From Atriophallophorus winterbourni (lineage: Eukaryota > Platyhelminthes > Trematoda > Plagiorchiida > Microphallidae), in the NCBI GenBank assembly GCA_013407085.1, contig JACCGJ010008482.1, forward strand, positions 208,658 to 272,657: DNA of 64,000 bases, written 5' to 3'. Below are positions 1-9,546 of this stretch, one piece after another (the stretch's first letter is position 1; every line of letters starts with the position of its first letter). The translations under genes were made by a program, and so were the position numbers. The notes beneath the pieces were generated by a model that had not been told where the DNA came from, made no database searches, and saw only the letters and a list, made by a program, of their open reading frames with translations.

Positions 1-279
1 TTTAATAATGATTTTATAATTTTAATAGATATACATCGTCATCCTATGGATACTGTTAAGCTAAATACGTTTTCCACCATGATACTTTCTGAGTTCTGAT
101 GATTGCACATAGAACGAATTTTAGTTGTTCCTGTGCATCATTTTCGTTCAAACCATTGCTAGTTAATTCTGAACCTGCTTTTTCACGAAACTTTGTTAAT
201 CAATACATGCAAAAACATCACAAGTGATTTTTCTTTTCTGAGGGTTCGCCTTTTGAGGTCATTCTTCAACGGTAGCGTG

Positions 280-388
280 CACCGATGAAAAACAAAGTCG
301 TTCTTATCGATGATTCACCGATGAAAAACAAAGTCGTTCTTATCGATGATTCACCGATAAAAAACAAAGTCGTTCTTATCGATAGTTC
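280..388. repeat. 36-bp minisatellite, three units
   Basis: Three head-to-tail copies of a 36-bp unit start at about 281, 317 and 353. Each contains ACCGAT, then AAAAACAAAGTCG, then TTCTTATCGAT. The copies are almost identical; the third has GATAA for GATGA. No coding role is apparent. Confidence 0.9.
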
Positions 389-389
389 A

Positions 390-1059
390 CTTTTAGCACA
401 ATAACAAAAACATTAAAATTTTCTTGACGCATCGGATTATATAATCAAGAAACACGATTTTAAGGTGAAAAAGCAATCGCTTTACATGTACCATTTGGTG
501 ACATCTATAGAAAATACAGTAGGATGGGATCAAAATTCTGTCGAGCCAATTGGTTTGAGTGGGTTCATATGGGTCAATATACCGGGCCGATAGTGGAGTG
601 GTCTTTGATATGAAGATCCATCTGCGATTTGAAATCACTCATCAACCTGTGATAGTGAATTCCACGGAAATCACATACGCATCCAGAGGAAATGGCGTCT
701 ACAATGGAGTCTTGATTGATCTATAACGTTGAATGACTCTGTGTATTCTTAGGGGGACCAACTTTTAGCACATCGCGGAGAGGGCGTAATGATGACTCGG
801 AACCCTTTCTCCAACTGTACTAATCCAACCCTAGCTGGATTCAAATTAAGTTAATCAGCCTGACCACTAAGCTTTCGGTGGGTTTTATGCACATGACTAT
901 CCCAAACGAGCAGTGACGTCGTTAATGATCGATTGCCATAAAATCCAGTGCCTGTTGTATAAACACTTCGCACAATAATGCATTATCATCATACATGCAA
1001 CACATATCATGACTTTCAAGTTTAAAAGAATGGCAAATTCTGACTTTCAATGCTCATAA
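390..1059. other. no recognisable gene
   Basis: I see no convincing coding region, RNA gene or named repeat here. Short open frames have no recognisable domain. Confidence 0.5.
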
Positions 1060-1262
1060 CGGCACGGATGTGCTAAACAGCTTACACTGTGCTAAATTGA
1101 TGTGCCATTGGTAGTGAGCTGCATACGAATATACACTGGAGTCTCACTGCTATTGCAATTTTCCTTTACCATATCTGGCTAAGTCTGGGCAACCTGACAG
1201 TATCTCAGCCAACGTGCAGTCTAAAAACTGTGCGGCACTTTCCCTCGATCAGGCTTGTGATT
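1060..1262 (+). repeat. dispersed repeat R1, diverged copy
   Basis: This copy shares, in order, CTAAATTGAT, GGTAGTGAG, CTGGAGTCTCACT, the GGGCAACCTGACAGTATCT core and GCGGCACTTT with copies at 11.9, 19.4, 20.2 and 63.1 kb. R1 has no ORF. The 63.1-kb copy is flanked by a 13-bp target duplication, so R1 behaves as a small retroposed element. A diverged reverse-strand core lies at about 1845-1945. Confidence 0.7.
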
Positions 1263-1844
1263 TCATTGTTTACTAAAACAACCCGATTTTTACAATGAAC
1301 AATTTGTATTTTTGACAGAGAATTTCAATGTATACAGAAGCAAATTTTATACAACTTGAAAATTTGGTATCACGAGTTCCAGTGTATCAGTCCTCTTCTC
1401 TTCTTCTTTTCAACGATCGTTCAGCTGGAAACGAAAAACTCACGGTTAGGCAAGAGTCGGCGAAACGCAAGGCAATAAAGAAAACGACAAAGCAATGAGC
1501 AGTTTGCGGCTGTAGACTGCTTGGGTAGTTCCACTACGGTATGACCGAATGCGTAAGCTTGATCCACGCAAAGTGCCGCACGCTCATAGACTGCATGTGG
1601 CCTCAGAGCCCAGCATGTTAACATTGGCAAATCAATTTATCACGGTGTTAGCTGCACACGTTCATCACTGGAAACACTTGCCACACCAATGACATGTTAA
1701 TTGACATTCCCACAGTTGTCGCGCCAAAGCTCACGGTCTTAGACAATAACTGTCTTCGCACGATTACTGGAGTTACTTGGCACCATCGGATACGCAACGC
1801 AACTATGCGTAATATAATCTTGGGTATGTATGTATGTATGTATG

Positions 1845-1945
1845 AAAGCACAAGCCTGAACCAGGCAAAGTGCCGCACAGTCAGATACTGCTTGTGGGCG
1901 AAGTTACTGTCAGGTTACCCAGGCCTAGACAGATCATGCACTGAT
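1845..1945 (-). repeat. dispersed repeat R1, core only
   Basis: This is a reverse-oriented R1 core. It reads GCACAAGCCTGA..CAGGCAAAGTGCCGCACAGTC, followed by the CAGGTTACCCAGGCCTAGACA end. It sits after a short (GTAT)n tract, as other R1 copies do. Confidence 0.7.
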
Positions 1946-2334
1946 ATACGGTAGCAACGTGGATATCGAAACACAAGTAAACGTGCATACTTTGCTGATT
2001 ACGCCACGTATTATGAATAGGATATCACATGTATGTCAAAGTATTGGATGGCCATATTTTGACTTGGCACAAGCAGATGAAGGCATTGAGTGTTAAACTA
2101 GCCGCAGTTGATACGTACTTGTACTTGGGTGCGACTATCTCCTCCTGGAGGATGAGTCGGCTTCACTGAAGATTCAATGGAGATTCTTGGGAAGTTGGGT
2201 ACAAAGCGGCGTCCCCAGCACCACTCGGCGTTAGTTCGAGTAGGTTCTCTAGCATTTGCACAACCAAGTGTGACCTGCAAGGCAGCAGGGAATTGCCAGA
2301 AAGAGGTGGTGTGCACCAACTAACCGTCTACCAG

Positions 2335-2690
2335 ACTCTGTTCTAGGTTTTTTGTCAGGGTTTTCTCCCGTAGCCTTTGCCGCGATCGGGTATCCCGCAA
2401 GGCACCGAAGGTTTAAAATCAGGGTTTTTCTTCCCTTTAATGAAATGCCCTCTCAGGCTAACGAGCTCCATCTGCCCGAAGCAAACTGGTTTTCAAGCGC
2501 CAGTCACCCGCCCTCGCCCCTTATCTTCTTGGTAGAAGCAGTTCAGCCGGGCTCGGGAAGCCATTCGTGCTGGCCAGAAGCTGGACTTGGTTGTCAGAGG
2601 CTATTTGAGACGCACGCCATATGGGAGCATTTTATAAACAGTGGAACTAATCCCCACTGTCACCCCCAGCTATGACAACCTCAAAAAATC
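2335..2690 (+). repeat. dispersed repeat D, plus copy
   Basis: This ~350-bp block is repeated in reverse orientation at 17262-17640. Shared pieces include GAAATGCCCTCTCAGGC, TAACGAGCTCCATCT, CTGGACTTGGTTGTCAGAGG and ATTTGAGACGC. The open frames on both copies are repeat shadows, and no protein family is recognised. Confidence 0.75.
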
Positions 2691-3184
2691 GAATTCAGTT
2701 TTCCGAGATTGTTTTACTAATCTCGAATGTTGTCAAATGGATTAGTGAAGAAGCTTGTTATGATGTATAGCGTTGAAGGCAGCAAAAAAGCTTTCATGCT
2801 GATGTCGTTCACAACAATTGCTTGAATGCACGTTCGATTTGAGGTGTAGACACCTCACCCCGGTGTGTGTCTGTGCCTAATCTCGTATAGGTTTAGGTCC
2901 AATTCTGCCCATCTTAGGATATCGATTTGTCATGGGTGTGTGCCAGTTAAGTACTCGGTAATTACTATCCATGGTTTCGAATGTACATCGCGCTTAGATT
3001 GAAAGCCAACTACCTCTTGACCGAGTACGCTATCAATGCGGTTGACAAGAGATTACAGCTTGCAGTGCATCGAACCATGATGATGCAGCATGAGTTCCGG
3101 TATAATCACGTGATGAGAAGATACACGCGTTGCCGCTAGTGGTATGAGTGAAAGGATTGTCGCCAGTTTGTCGACGTGTTATCA

Positions 3185-3640
3185 TCTACTCCAATAACTG
3201 TTAACCTTGTTACGACAGCGCCGCCTGCGGTGGCTTGGCCACGTCTAGAGAATGGAAAATGGTCGTATTCCAAAAGATCTACTTTATGGTGAGTTGCAAT
3301 CAGGAAATCGTCCATTGGACAGACACTTGCAAAAGATATAAGAAAGCTCATGGCTTTGACCCGGCGAGTTGGGAAGAACTTACTCTTGGCCGTTCACATT
3401 GGAGGCATTGCGTGAAGCGTCGTCTGCAAGTTTGGAAGGAGCAGATACAGCTCTTGGTTGCTGAACGCAGATCACGCCGACGGCGTGCAACTGAAGCCCT
3501 ACAAACGAGTTCAGGCCATCGTTGCTAGCAATGTGGGAGAGATTGTTCCTCCCGAATCGGACAGTTCAGTCACATGAAAATTCATGCGATTGTGATGTAC
3601 CTCCATGGTCGACATCGCCCGAAGGAGGCCAAAAAGAACT
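3185..3640 (+). mobile_element. 5'-truncated RTE-type LINE, 3' end fragment
   Basis: The sequence is homologous to the 3' end of the LINE at 22159-25146, from the RT C-terminal region (RENGKW, KRSTLW, PASWEE, HWRHC) through the arginine-rich stretch. It ends at the shared GAAGGAGGCCAA terminus. Frameshifts break the reading frame, so this is a dead 3' remnant typical of 5'-truncated LINE insertions. Confidence 0.85.
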
Positions 3641-3671
3641 CGATTATCGCAAGCTTGGTAAAATAACTCAC

Positions 3672-4043
3672 CAGACTCAGTTTCCTGATCCGCCCGCCAC
3701 CGTTTCTTCGACATCGTCACGGGTTCCGTCAACAGAAGTGTACCGGGCGCATATTCCTTGTCACAGGTGTTCCATACAACCCCCAACGCTGTTTTGGTTG
3801 CCTTCTTGACACGATGCATTCGCTGACGCTGTTTCGCTTGTAAACTGGCCCGGGAGCACAATATATGAACAAGCAACTGATCCCCATTGGCCAGTTTGGC
3901 CGACAACACCGTGTCGGTAGCTTCGATCATGTTCACCAATTGATCCGGTCTGCGTTCGCGCGATTGGCTACCGCCGCGGCGACCATATTTTGCGCGGTTT
4001 CTGGACGAATCGCGCCCGACATGAGTGCTCTTCGGAGTGTGGC
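3672..4043 (-). CDS. candidate host-gene internal exon, unidentified
   Basis: On the minus strand an open, GC-rich block is bounded by a good acceptor (pyrimidine tract TTTTCCGTTTCCAG then GCC) and a good donor (TCTG then GTGAGTT). The exon would start with two bases of a split codon and end with one. The 124-residue peptide includes RERRPDQLVNMIEATDT, SAKLANGDQLL, GVVWNTCDKEYAPG and KKRWRADQETES. Composition resembles the exon at 12116-12442 on the same strand and differs from the AT-rich repeats around it, so both may belong to one gene with repeat-filled introns. The phases of the two exons do not join directly, so another exon would be needed between them. No family is recognised; an old unrecognised transposon piece is the alternative. 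Confidence 0.45.
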
Positions 4044-4329
4044 CTGGAAACGGAAAAGGATGGCGTAAAATTAATAAGTGTGATCCAGCAAAAAGTGACG
4101 CATATTGGGCAATGAATACTGTCAGGTTCCACAGAAGAATGAAAATGGAATTGGCAGTGATACTCTAGTGTGGTTCGATTGAGCACGGTGTTCGCTGCAC
4201 AACACAGAAGTACCTCACGTAGTGCGGGAACTCATTACGTTTGGTGCTAAACGCATTCTAGACTGCGATATCTATGAGGCATGAATTAGTCCCCACATGG
4301 ACCTTAATTTCAAAATGCAAATGAGGATT

Positions 4330-4558
4330 GTTGCTTATGTTTTGTGACTACTCATCAGTAACAAGTCCTTCGAAATATTCACAAAGTTCATTACAACAGT
4401 CCACATTGGAAACACTGGACTTCAGTTTCGCGCTTATTTGAGTTCACAGCAGTGCATATCCTGCCTCGGGTATGACTCCAACCCAGGACCATCACCATTG
4501 TAGTCTCATGCCCTAGAACCTGAGGTACCGACCTCCGTTTGACCGATCGCGATTAAGT
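4330..4558 (+). repeat. dispersed repeat S2 copy
   Basis: The block shares TTTTGTGACTACTCATCAGTA, CAAGTCCTTCGAAATAT, ACAAAGTT and the GTTTGACCGATCGCGATTAAG core with copies at about 10.6, 20.5 and 31.5 kb. It ends where the LINE coding sequence at 4560 begins. Confidence 0.65.
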
Positions 4559-4559
4559 C

Positions 4560-4957
4560 TTCTTATATATATTAATGATGTGCAGAATTTCGTAAAAAAC
4601 TCAAAGCTTTTTATCTTTGCGGATGATATTAAACTTGTTTTAGCTTTTCCAGTCATAGAGGTATCACAGGCTATAGACTCTCTCAACGACGATCTTTCAA
4701 CCCTTTCATGTTGGGGCTCACAATGGGGTTTAGAATTCTCAGTTCTGAAGACGCAATTCATGGGCATACGCTGCTCAATACCTCCCGGTAGTATTATTCT
4801 GAACAATACACCACTCGCACCTTCTAACGAAATCAAAGACTTAGGATTTAGATATTCTTCATCTCTCAATTTCAACGAACAAGTAAGATTTCTCATAGCA
4901 AGAGCTAGACAGAATTTTGGTTTCATAAATCAAAAATTCCTCCTTCGTGAAAGTAGA
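4560..4957 (+). mobile_element. CR1-like LINE reverse transcriptase, part 1
   Basis: The frame reads YINDVQNFV, then FADDIK, the RT catalytic motif C, then KTQFMGIR and SNEIKDLGF, the thumb-side motifs of Jockey/CR1-superfamily LINEs. The RT frame is cut at 4957 by the LTR element and resumes at 7512. When the insertion and one copy of its GTAGA duplication are ignored, the codons run on in frame (LLRES then RLSLYKM), showing the LINE was there first. The 5' part with endonuclease and most of the RT palm is missing. Confidence 0.85.
4953..4957. repeat. target-site duplication, left copy (GTAGA)
   Basis: GTAGA immediately precedes the left LTR and is repeated at 7512-7516 after the right LTR. 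A 5-bp duplication is typical of Ty3/gypsy and BEL integrases. Confidence 0.95.
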
Positions 4958-5180
4958 TGTGATGAATTAATTGTATTGAATTGAGTGAATCAACCAACCC
5001 AGGAATTGAATTGAGAATAACCACACTCAGTTGGATCACAGTGTGTATTGCATAACAGCCAGAATCAGAATGAATGAATGAATGATAATCAGAACTTGAA
5101 TGATAGTACTATTGATTATCTTTGAATGAGTGGTGATGAATGATCGATTATTATTGATCGTTAATCGAACAATCACCACA
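4958..5180 (-). repeat. 3' LTR of the element
   Basis: This 223-bp LTR matches the copy at 7288-7511 except for one missing base. It contains a short (TGAA)n run. The element's ORF runs about 30 bases into it and stops at 5151. Confidence 0.95.
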
Positions 5181-7268
5181 ACCACCGCAACTCCTAATCG
5201 TCCTCGGATTTTTGTAATCTTGAATAGGTTTGTTCGTCAGTCTTTCCGATTCTCTGACAAGTTCACTTGATTCAGTATTCTCGGAAGACAAAGTATGTGA
5301 CACGTTTGTTGCTTGTTCATCAGGAGCTTGTCCAGTGTCTGCAGGTTGATTTGATTGAACACACGGAGGTTCCAGCGAACCCGAAACGTCATCCACAGTT
5401 GCCAACAATTGTCTCGCTTTATCAATAGCAGTAGTCGAAGGTGCCAGTAACGCTTTTCCTCTAGCGGTTTTGAAAAGTACATTATCTGATGATCGTTTAG
5501 ATGAGCTAGAATGCAGTGCTGAATTCGCTTGATAAGATGAGTTTGGTGATTTATTTGAAATGGTATCTGATGAATGCTGAAGTTTGCTAACCTTGAAGCC
5601 ACTTTCTTGGTAATGAAAACTAGATTTTCCGTTTGAATCAGTGATACGGGCGGATCTGGGCATGTTAACAGGAGTATCGCTTGAATCGGTTGATAGGGAA
5701 GTCAAATTTTCATCATCAAATAAAAGAGCTTTAGCACGATCAATGGCACTGTTAGAAATCGGTCGAACTGTCTTTCCAGATGCAGTTTGAATATCCAGAG
5801 TAACGGGAGCGTTCTCCATACTATGATAGGATGTATGAAAGTCAACGTTTCGTTTTTCGCTAGGCGGCATAGTCAAGGTATCATTATCGTTTGTATGCAA
5901 TAGAGTCTTGGCTTTTCCGTCAGGTTCTCCTAGACCATGTGTAATCAGGCGACGTCTCAAAAATATAGGATCACCAGTTATTTCTGAATGAACAGGTTTT
6001 ATGTTCATGCCACCGGAATGCGATGCACACTGACGAGTTAAACCTTTCATTGCATGAGAGTTAATTTTTGATAATGGACTTGTAGACAAAAATGAAAAGT
6101 CAATATTGAGTAACTTCAGCGATTTTAATCCAGGGATAGGTGGACTAGATTTCGTGACAATGAATGAACACTCAACTGGTTTGGCGGTACCATATCTGAC
6201 TGGAATAGAGCAAACTCCGACAACAGGTACAGAATGTCCTGTAACGCCGTGAATCGAAATGTCAGATTGATGAATTTGAGCATCAGGGGCAAAATGTTTC
6301 AAGTCATTCAATGGAATCAATGATTCCACACTTCCTGTATCAAGTATAAATTCTTTGGAACCATAACGACTGAATATACGTTTACGAATATGAGACACTG
6401 TGTATGGCGACACCGATAATGATAGTGAGCAGATTTGATTTTCAACATTGATGACTTTTGTGTCATTGCCATGCACATAACATGTCTTAGAATTTCGACA
6501 AACTGATTGAATATGTCCAAGTTTACCACATTTAAAACATTTAGCATTACGAAATGGACAAGTAAATCGAGAATGTAACTTGCCACAAGATGCATATTTT
6601 CCAAACTTCTGATTGTCAAAGTTGGACTTGCTTTTGCTGAATTTGCTTATTCTGTCTGGTTTGACATCAGAATCACTCTGTCGCTGAGGTCGGTTGCTGG
6701 ACTGAGGTTTAGATCTGGAGGTTCCGAACAATACAGTTTGAGTGTCAGCATTAATTTGACGATTAATTTCTTTTGAAACATCTTCATAATGTTCGCATAT
6801 TGTCTTGACATTTTCATAGGTTGGGTTCTTCAACATCAATAACTGGCGATATAAATCAGGTTCATTGATACCAGCAATTAAACGATCTCTTAAATGATCA
6901 TATAGTTTATCTTCGAATGCACAACGTGTAGCCTGTATTTGCAATTCCAGGATAAATTGACGAATAGACTGGTTTTCTTGTCTTTGCATTGTATTGAAGC
7001 GTGCACGTTCAGCAATTTCGAAATTTTTCGGAGTGACATGCGCTAATAGAATAGATTTCAATTCATTGAAAGTCTTCTTGGCAGGTGGAATAGGGAATAA
7101 TAAATTTTTCAGCAAAGCATAAGCATCTTCTCCTGCCGAACTAAGAAAATGCGCAGTAATAATGGAATCAGGCATTTCACCCTTGGTGAGACACCAAAGT
7201 TCAAAACGTTCCAGATAATCTTCAATTTCTCTGGGAGTTCCATGAATATTGAGAGGTCCGAACGACAT
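5151..7268 (-). CDS. Gag-protease polyprotein with two BRC-like repeats
   Basis: The start is the ATG at 7268 (MSFGPLNIHG), 20 nt inside the 5' LTR; the frame is open upstream but has no ATG. Length is 705 residues. In order on this numbering: a gypsy-like capsid region (about 10-170, with DYLERFELW, RQFILELQ and HLRDRLIAGI); a lysine/serine-rich linker; a CCHC knuckle CFKCGKLGHIQSVC at about 244-257, preceded by a half-knuckle lacking its first Cys; a retropepsin-like domain with FILDTGS, active Asp at about 310, and an IHGVTG flap-like stretch; then about 290 residues of Ser/Thr-rich, probably disordered tail. The tail holds IQTASGK...AKALLFDD (about 493-519) and FKTARGK...DKARQLL (about 599-622), both matching the BRCA2 BRC repeat. 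The C-terminus is Cys-rich (SCGGCGDC) and ends inside the 3' LTR. The frame has no stop or frameshift. Gag and protease roles follow from family knowledge; RAD51 binding is inferred. Confidence 0.9.
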   Translation of the reverse strand: MSFGPLNIHGTPREIEDYLERFELWCLTKGEMPDSIITAHFLSSAGEDAYALLKNLLFPIPPAKKTFNELKSILLAHVTPKNFEIAERARFNTMQRQENQSIRQFILELQIQATRCAFEDKLYDHLRDRLIAGINEPDLYRQLLMLKNPTYENVKTICEHYEDVSKEINRQINADTQTVLFGTSRSKPQSSNRPQRQSDSDVKPDRISKFSKSKSNFDNQKFGKYASCGKLHSRFTCPFRNAKCFKCGKLGHIQSVCRNSKTCYVHGNDTKVINVENQICSLSLSVSPYTVSHIRKRIFSRYGSKEFILDTGSVESLIPLNDLKHFAPDAQIHQSDISIHGVTGHSVPVVGVCSIPVRYGTAKPVECSFIVTKSSPPIPGLKSLKLLNIDFSFLSTSPLSKINSHAMKGLTRQCASHSGGMNIKPVHSEITGDPIFLRRRLITHGLGEPDGKAKTLLHTNDNDTLTMPPSEKRNVDFHTSYHSMENAPVTLDIQTASGKTVRPISNSAIDRAKALLFDDENLTSLSTDSSDTPVNMPRSARITDSNGKSSFHYQESGFKVSKLQHSSDTISNKSPNSSYQANSALHSSSSKRSSDNVLFKTARGKALLAPSTTAIDKARQLLATVDDVSGSLEPPCVQSNQPADTGQAPDEQATNVSHTLSSENTESSELVRESERLTNKPIQDYKNPRTIRSCGGCGDCSINDQ
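5388..5474 (-). other. BRC-like repeat 2
   Basis: The segment encodes FKTARGK, then a 9-residue stretch, then AIDKARQLL. It keeps the FxTA hairpin motif with Phe. The distance from the Phe to the Ile of AIDKA is the same as in repeat 1. The LFDE-like half is weaker (LLATVDD). Confidence 0.75.
5709..5792 (-). other. BRC-like repeat 1
   Basis: The segment encodes IQTASGKTV, then AIDRAKALLFDDE. TASGK-x-V, the A/L-x-x-A-K helix and a terminal LFDD match both RAD51-contact halves of the BRCA2 BRC repeat. Ile replaces the usual Phe of FxTA, and there is one extra residue between the halves compared with human BRC4. Confidence 0.82.
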
Positions 7269-7271
7269 AGC

Positions 7272-7286
7272 TGATCGCGACGCCAA
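7272..7286 (-). promoter_or_regulatory. putative tRNA primer-binding site
   Basis: One base after the 5' LTR, the minus strand reads TGGCGTCGCGATCAG. It begins with the TGG complementary to a tRNA CCA end, as expected for a primer-binding site. The priming tRNA was not identified. The gag ATG follows within a few bases. Confidence 0.65.
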
Positions 7287-7287
7287 T

Positions 7288-7511
7288 TGTGATGAATTGA
7301 ATTGTATTGAATTGAGTGAATCAACCAACCCAGGAATTGAATTGAGAATAACCACACTCAGTTGGATCACAGTGTGTATTGCATAACAGCCAGAATCAGA
7401 ATGAATGAATGAATGATAATCAGAACTTGAATGATAGTACTATTGATTATCTTTGAATGAGTGGTGATGAATGATCGATTATTATTGATCGTTAATCGAA
7501 CAATCACCACA
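7288..7511 (-). repeat. 5' LTR of the element
   Basis: This 224-bp LTR is the partner of 4958-5180, with TG...CA ends. No obvious TATA box is visible on the minus strand. Confidence 0.95.
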
Positions 7512-8055
7512 GTAGACTAAGTCTATACAAAATGAAAGTAATACCACTTCTTGATTACTGTAATATAGCCTACTCTCACATCGCTAGGCGTGACTGTATT
7601 CTCTTAGAAAGCCTTCAACGTAGAATTAGCAAAATCATGTTAGGCTACTCTAATCCTTCACCTTATAAAGTAAGATGCAATCTACTAGAAATTGACCCGC
7701 TATGGTTACGCAGAATTCGCCCTAATCTTTTTCTTTTCTTCCGAATCATCACAGAGCACCAAGTTAAGCTTAGATCTACCATGCGCTTCCAAGATTACAA
7801 ACGTTCCGTTCGACGTAAACGAATGAGGCTATTACATATTCCCCTTACTCGCACTAAAGTTCGACAAATTTTTTTTTAAATAGGTATGCGCATCTTTGGA
7901 ATTCTCTTCCACTTCATTTCCGCATGTGCACATCTGCAGGTAAATTTAAAACACTCGTAGATTCTCTTACTGCTCCATCGCTATTCGAAATTCTCAAAAT
8001 AAACACTTCTATAGACAATATATTTTGTCACGGTATTCCTGGTTATTGAGCCAAT
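7512..8055 (+). mobile_element. CR1-like LINE reverse transcriptase, part 2
   Basis: This is the continuation of 4560-4957 after the LTR insertion. The frame reads KVIPLLDYCNIAYSH and LESLQRRISKIM, then after a frameshift near 7880 RYAHLWNSLPLHF and FKTLVDSLTAPSL. WNSLP followed by a helix is the usual C-terminus of CR1-type RTs. The frameshift at the T run shows the LINE copy is dead. Confidence 0.85.
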
Positions 8056-9221
8056 TGTAAGTATTTTGTACACTAGCACACGTATAGAACTGTTCACAAT
8101 GTCCGAAATACATGGTATTATTAAGTGTCATGTTACTTAGTGTCTATGTATGTTTCATCTATTTCTACTCTTCCCTCATATCTGTCTAGGCCTGGGCAAC
8201 CTGACACTATCTTAGCCCATGTGCAGTCTCTGACTGTGCGGCACTTTGCCTGGATCGGGCTTGTGCTTTCATACATACATCAAAACCTGGGACTAGTATT
8301 ATATGTACCTTTACTTTTTGTATCTCTTTAGTCAGGTTACTTAGGGTCTATGTATGTTACATCTATTTCTATTCCCCATTTCATATCTGTCTAGGCCTGG
8401 GCAACCTGACAGTATCTTAGTCAGGTTACTTAGGGTCTATGTATGTTACATCTATTTCTATTCCCCATCTTATATCTGTCTAGGCCTGGGCAACCTGACA
8501 GTATCTTAGCCCACGTGCAGTTATCCTTATCGTTTCAATTCAGGTTTCTATCGTAAACAAATGTCTCTAAAAAAATAGAAACATCTAAAAAATTATTTTT
8601 CTGATTAGCTATTTATAACGCTGCTGTAGTGTCAGGTTACATAGGGTCTATGCATGTCTCGTCATAGGTTGGGACTTGCATCACATTTTTCTATTTGTCA
8701 CATTGCCTTCCATGACATTTTCTATACACCATTATGTATATATCTTATAAATGTCACATTTTTATCCAAACTTGCAAAACAATAAAATCTACCAAAAAAA
8801 TAAAAAAGTAAAAAAAAACCTGAAAAACATTATGTTTTTAATGTACATTCTTATTTTTCAAATGATGAACTATTTTACTTTGATGACCTCTCACCATGAT
8901 GGTGAAGAGAATATCTTTCATTATATTCCAGTGTCTTCGAATACCGAACCATCAGTGAAACTGGCTCGAAATCTACCCGCCCGAGATTTGTTCCATTTGC
9001 GATTCACTCTCCTGCAGATAACGAAAACCCGGCTGGTGAACACATTTTGGTTCGAATCGTCGACAATTCTTCAAGAGTATTGGAGTACACAGCATACCCT
9101 ACTCCCATGCTTTTAACCACACCCTGTTTCATGCCCTAGAATTTCTTAGATTTTCTTATTCTGATGGATTTATGTTCACTTTTCCATCCTCTCAACCAAT
9201 CTCTCCGTAAAAAACATAAAT
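8056..9221 (+). mobile_element. CR1-like LINE 3' untranslated region, including R1 cores
   Basis: This non-coding stretch is nearly identical to 14160-15338. It contains three R1-type cores (GGCCTGGGCAACCTGACA at about 8187, 8392 and 8482) separated by a repeated GTCAGGTTACTTAGGGTCTATGTAT spacer. An open frame at 8751-9116 is shared by the other copy, but no domain is recognised. Because both LINE copies carry the same R1 cores, these either belong to the LINE or were inserted before it spread. Confidence 0.75.
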
Positions 9222-9234
9222 TGATACATATATA
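9222..9234. repeat. 13-bp target duplication of ribozyme array, left
   Basis: TGATACATATATA flanks the ribozyme array here and at 10149-10161. The homologous LINE copy has it only once (15339-15351), the empty site. Confidence 0.85.
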
Positions 9235-9271
9235 ACAAAATATTCATCTACATGCTTTCCCGTCATTCACA

Positions 9272-9313
9272 CCCCACGACCGGTTTAGTGCTGTTTGCAC
9301 TCATCAGGTAGGG
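9272..9313 (-). ncRNA. hammerhead ribozyme motif, unit 1 (core mutated)
   Basis: CUGAUGA (9301-9307) is followed by stem II GUGC-AAACA-GCAC and CGGUC. The GAAA box reads UAAA (plus-strand 9287), changing the essential G12, so this unit should not cleave. Confidence 0.75.
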
Positions 9314-9504
9314 ACAGTAAGATCAGGATCCGCATGCGCTTGAAACAGTGGAGGAATGGTAAACAAGGAGCGCTTGTATGCCACTGTTGGATAAGGCTCG
9401 TGCGACGAACCTGTTCAAAGCATGTGTCGAAACACATGTTAAATGGGGTTAAACCCATAACCATGAAACAAAATATTCATCTGCATGCTTTCCCGTCATT
9501 CACA

Positions 9505-9546
9505 CCCCACGACCGGTTTCGTGCTGTTTGCACTCATCAGGTAGGG
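9505..9546 (-). ncRNA. hammerhead ribozyme, unit 2
   Basis: Minus strand: stem I CCCUAC pairs with GUGGGG. CUGAUGA is followed by stem II GUGC/GCAC with loop AAACA, then GAAA, a minimal stem III (AC..GU with CG loop) and GUC as the cleavage triplet. All conserved core bases are present. The very short stem III suggests cleavage as a dimer or inside the tandem transcript. Confidence 0.88.

Larger units (their letters stand above)
4958..7511 (-). mobile_element. non-autonomous LTR retrotransposon with BRC repeats
   Basis: A complete 2,554-bp insertion lies on the minus strand. LTRs at 4958-5180 and 7288-7511 begin TGTG and end CACA, as read on either strand. They differ only by a one-base indel near position 12, so the insertion is young. 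The target duplication is GTAGA. The internal region is only 2,107 bp and is filled by one ORF (gag, zinc knuckle, protease, then a tail with two BRC-like repeats). There is no reverse transcriptase, RNase H or integrase and no room for them, so mobility must depend on enzymes supplied by another element. It sits inside a CR1-like LINE. Confidence 0.93.

Noticed and set aside
280..388. Possible CRISPR-like array
   Set aside because: The three units are direct 36-bp copies without variable spacers.
2040..2300. Possible LINE RT fragment (YLYLGATISS)
   Set aside because: Only one short motif matches; neighbouring frames do not continue the RT.
5237..5602. 121-residue frame antiparallel within the BRC element
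   Set aside because: It is an alternative frame of the 705-residue polyprotein.
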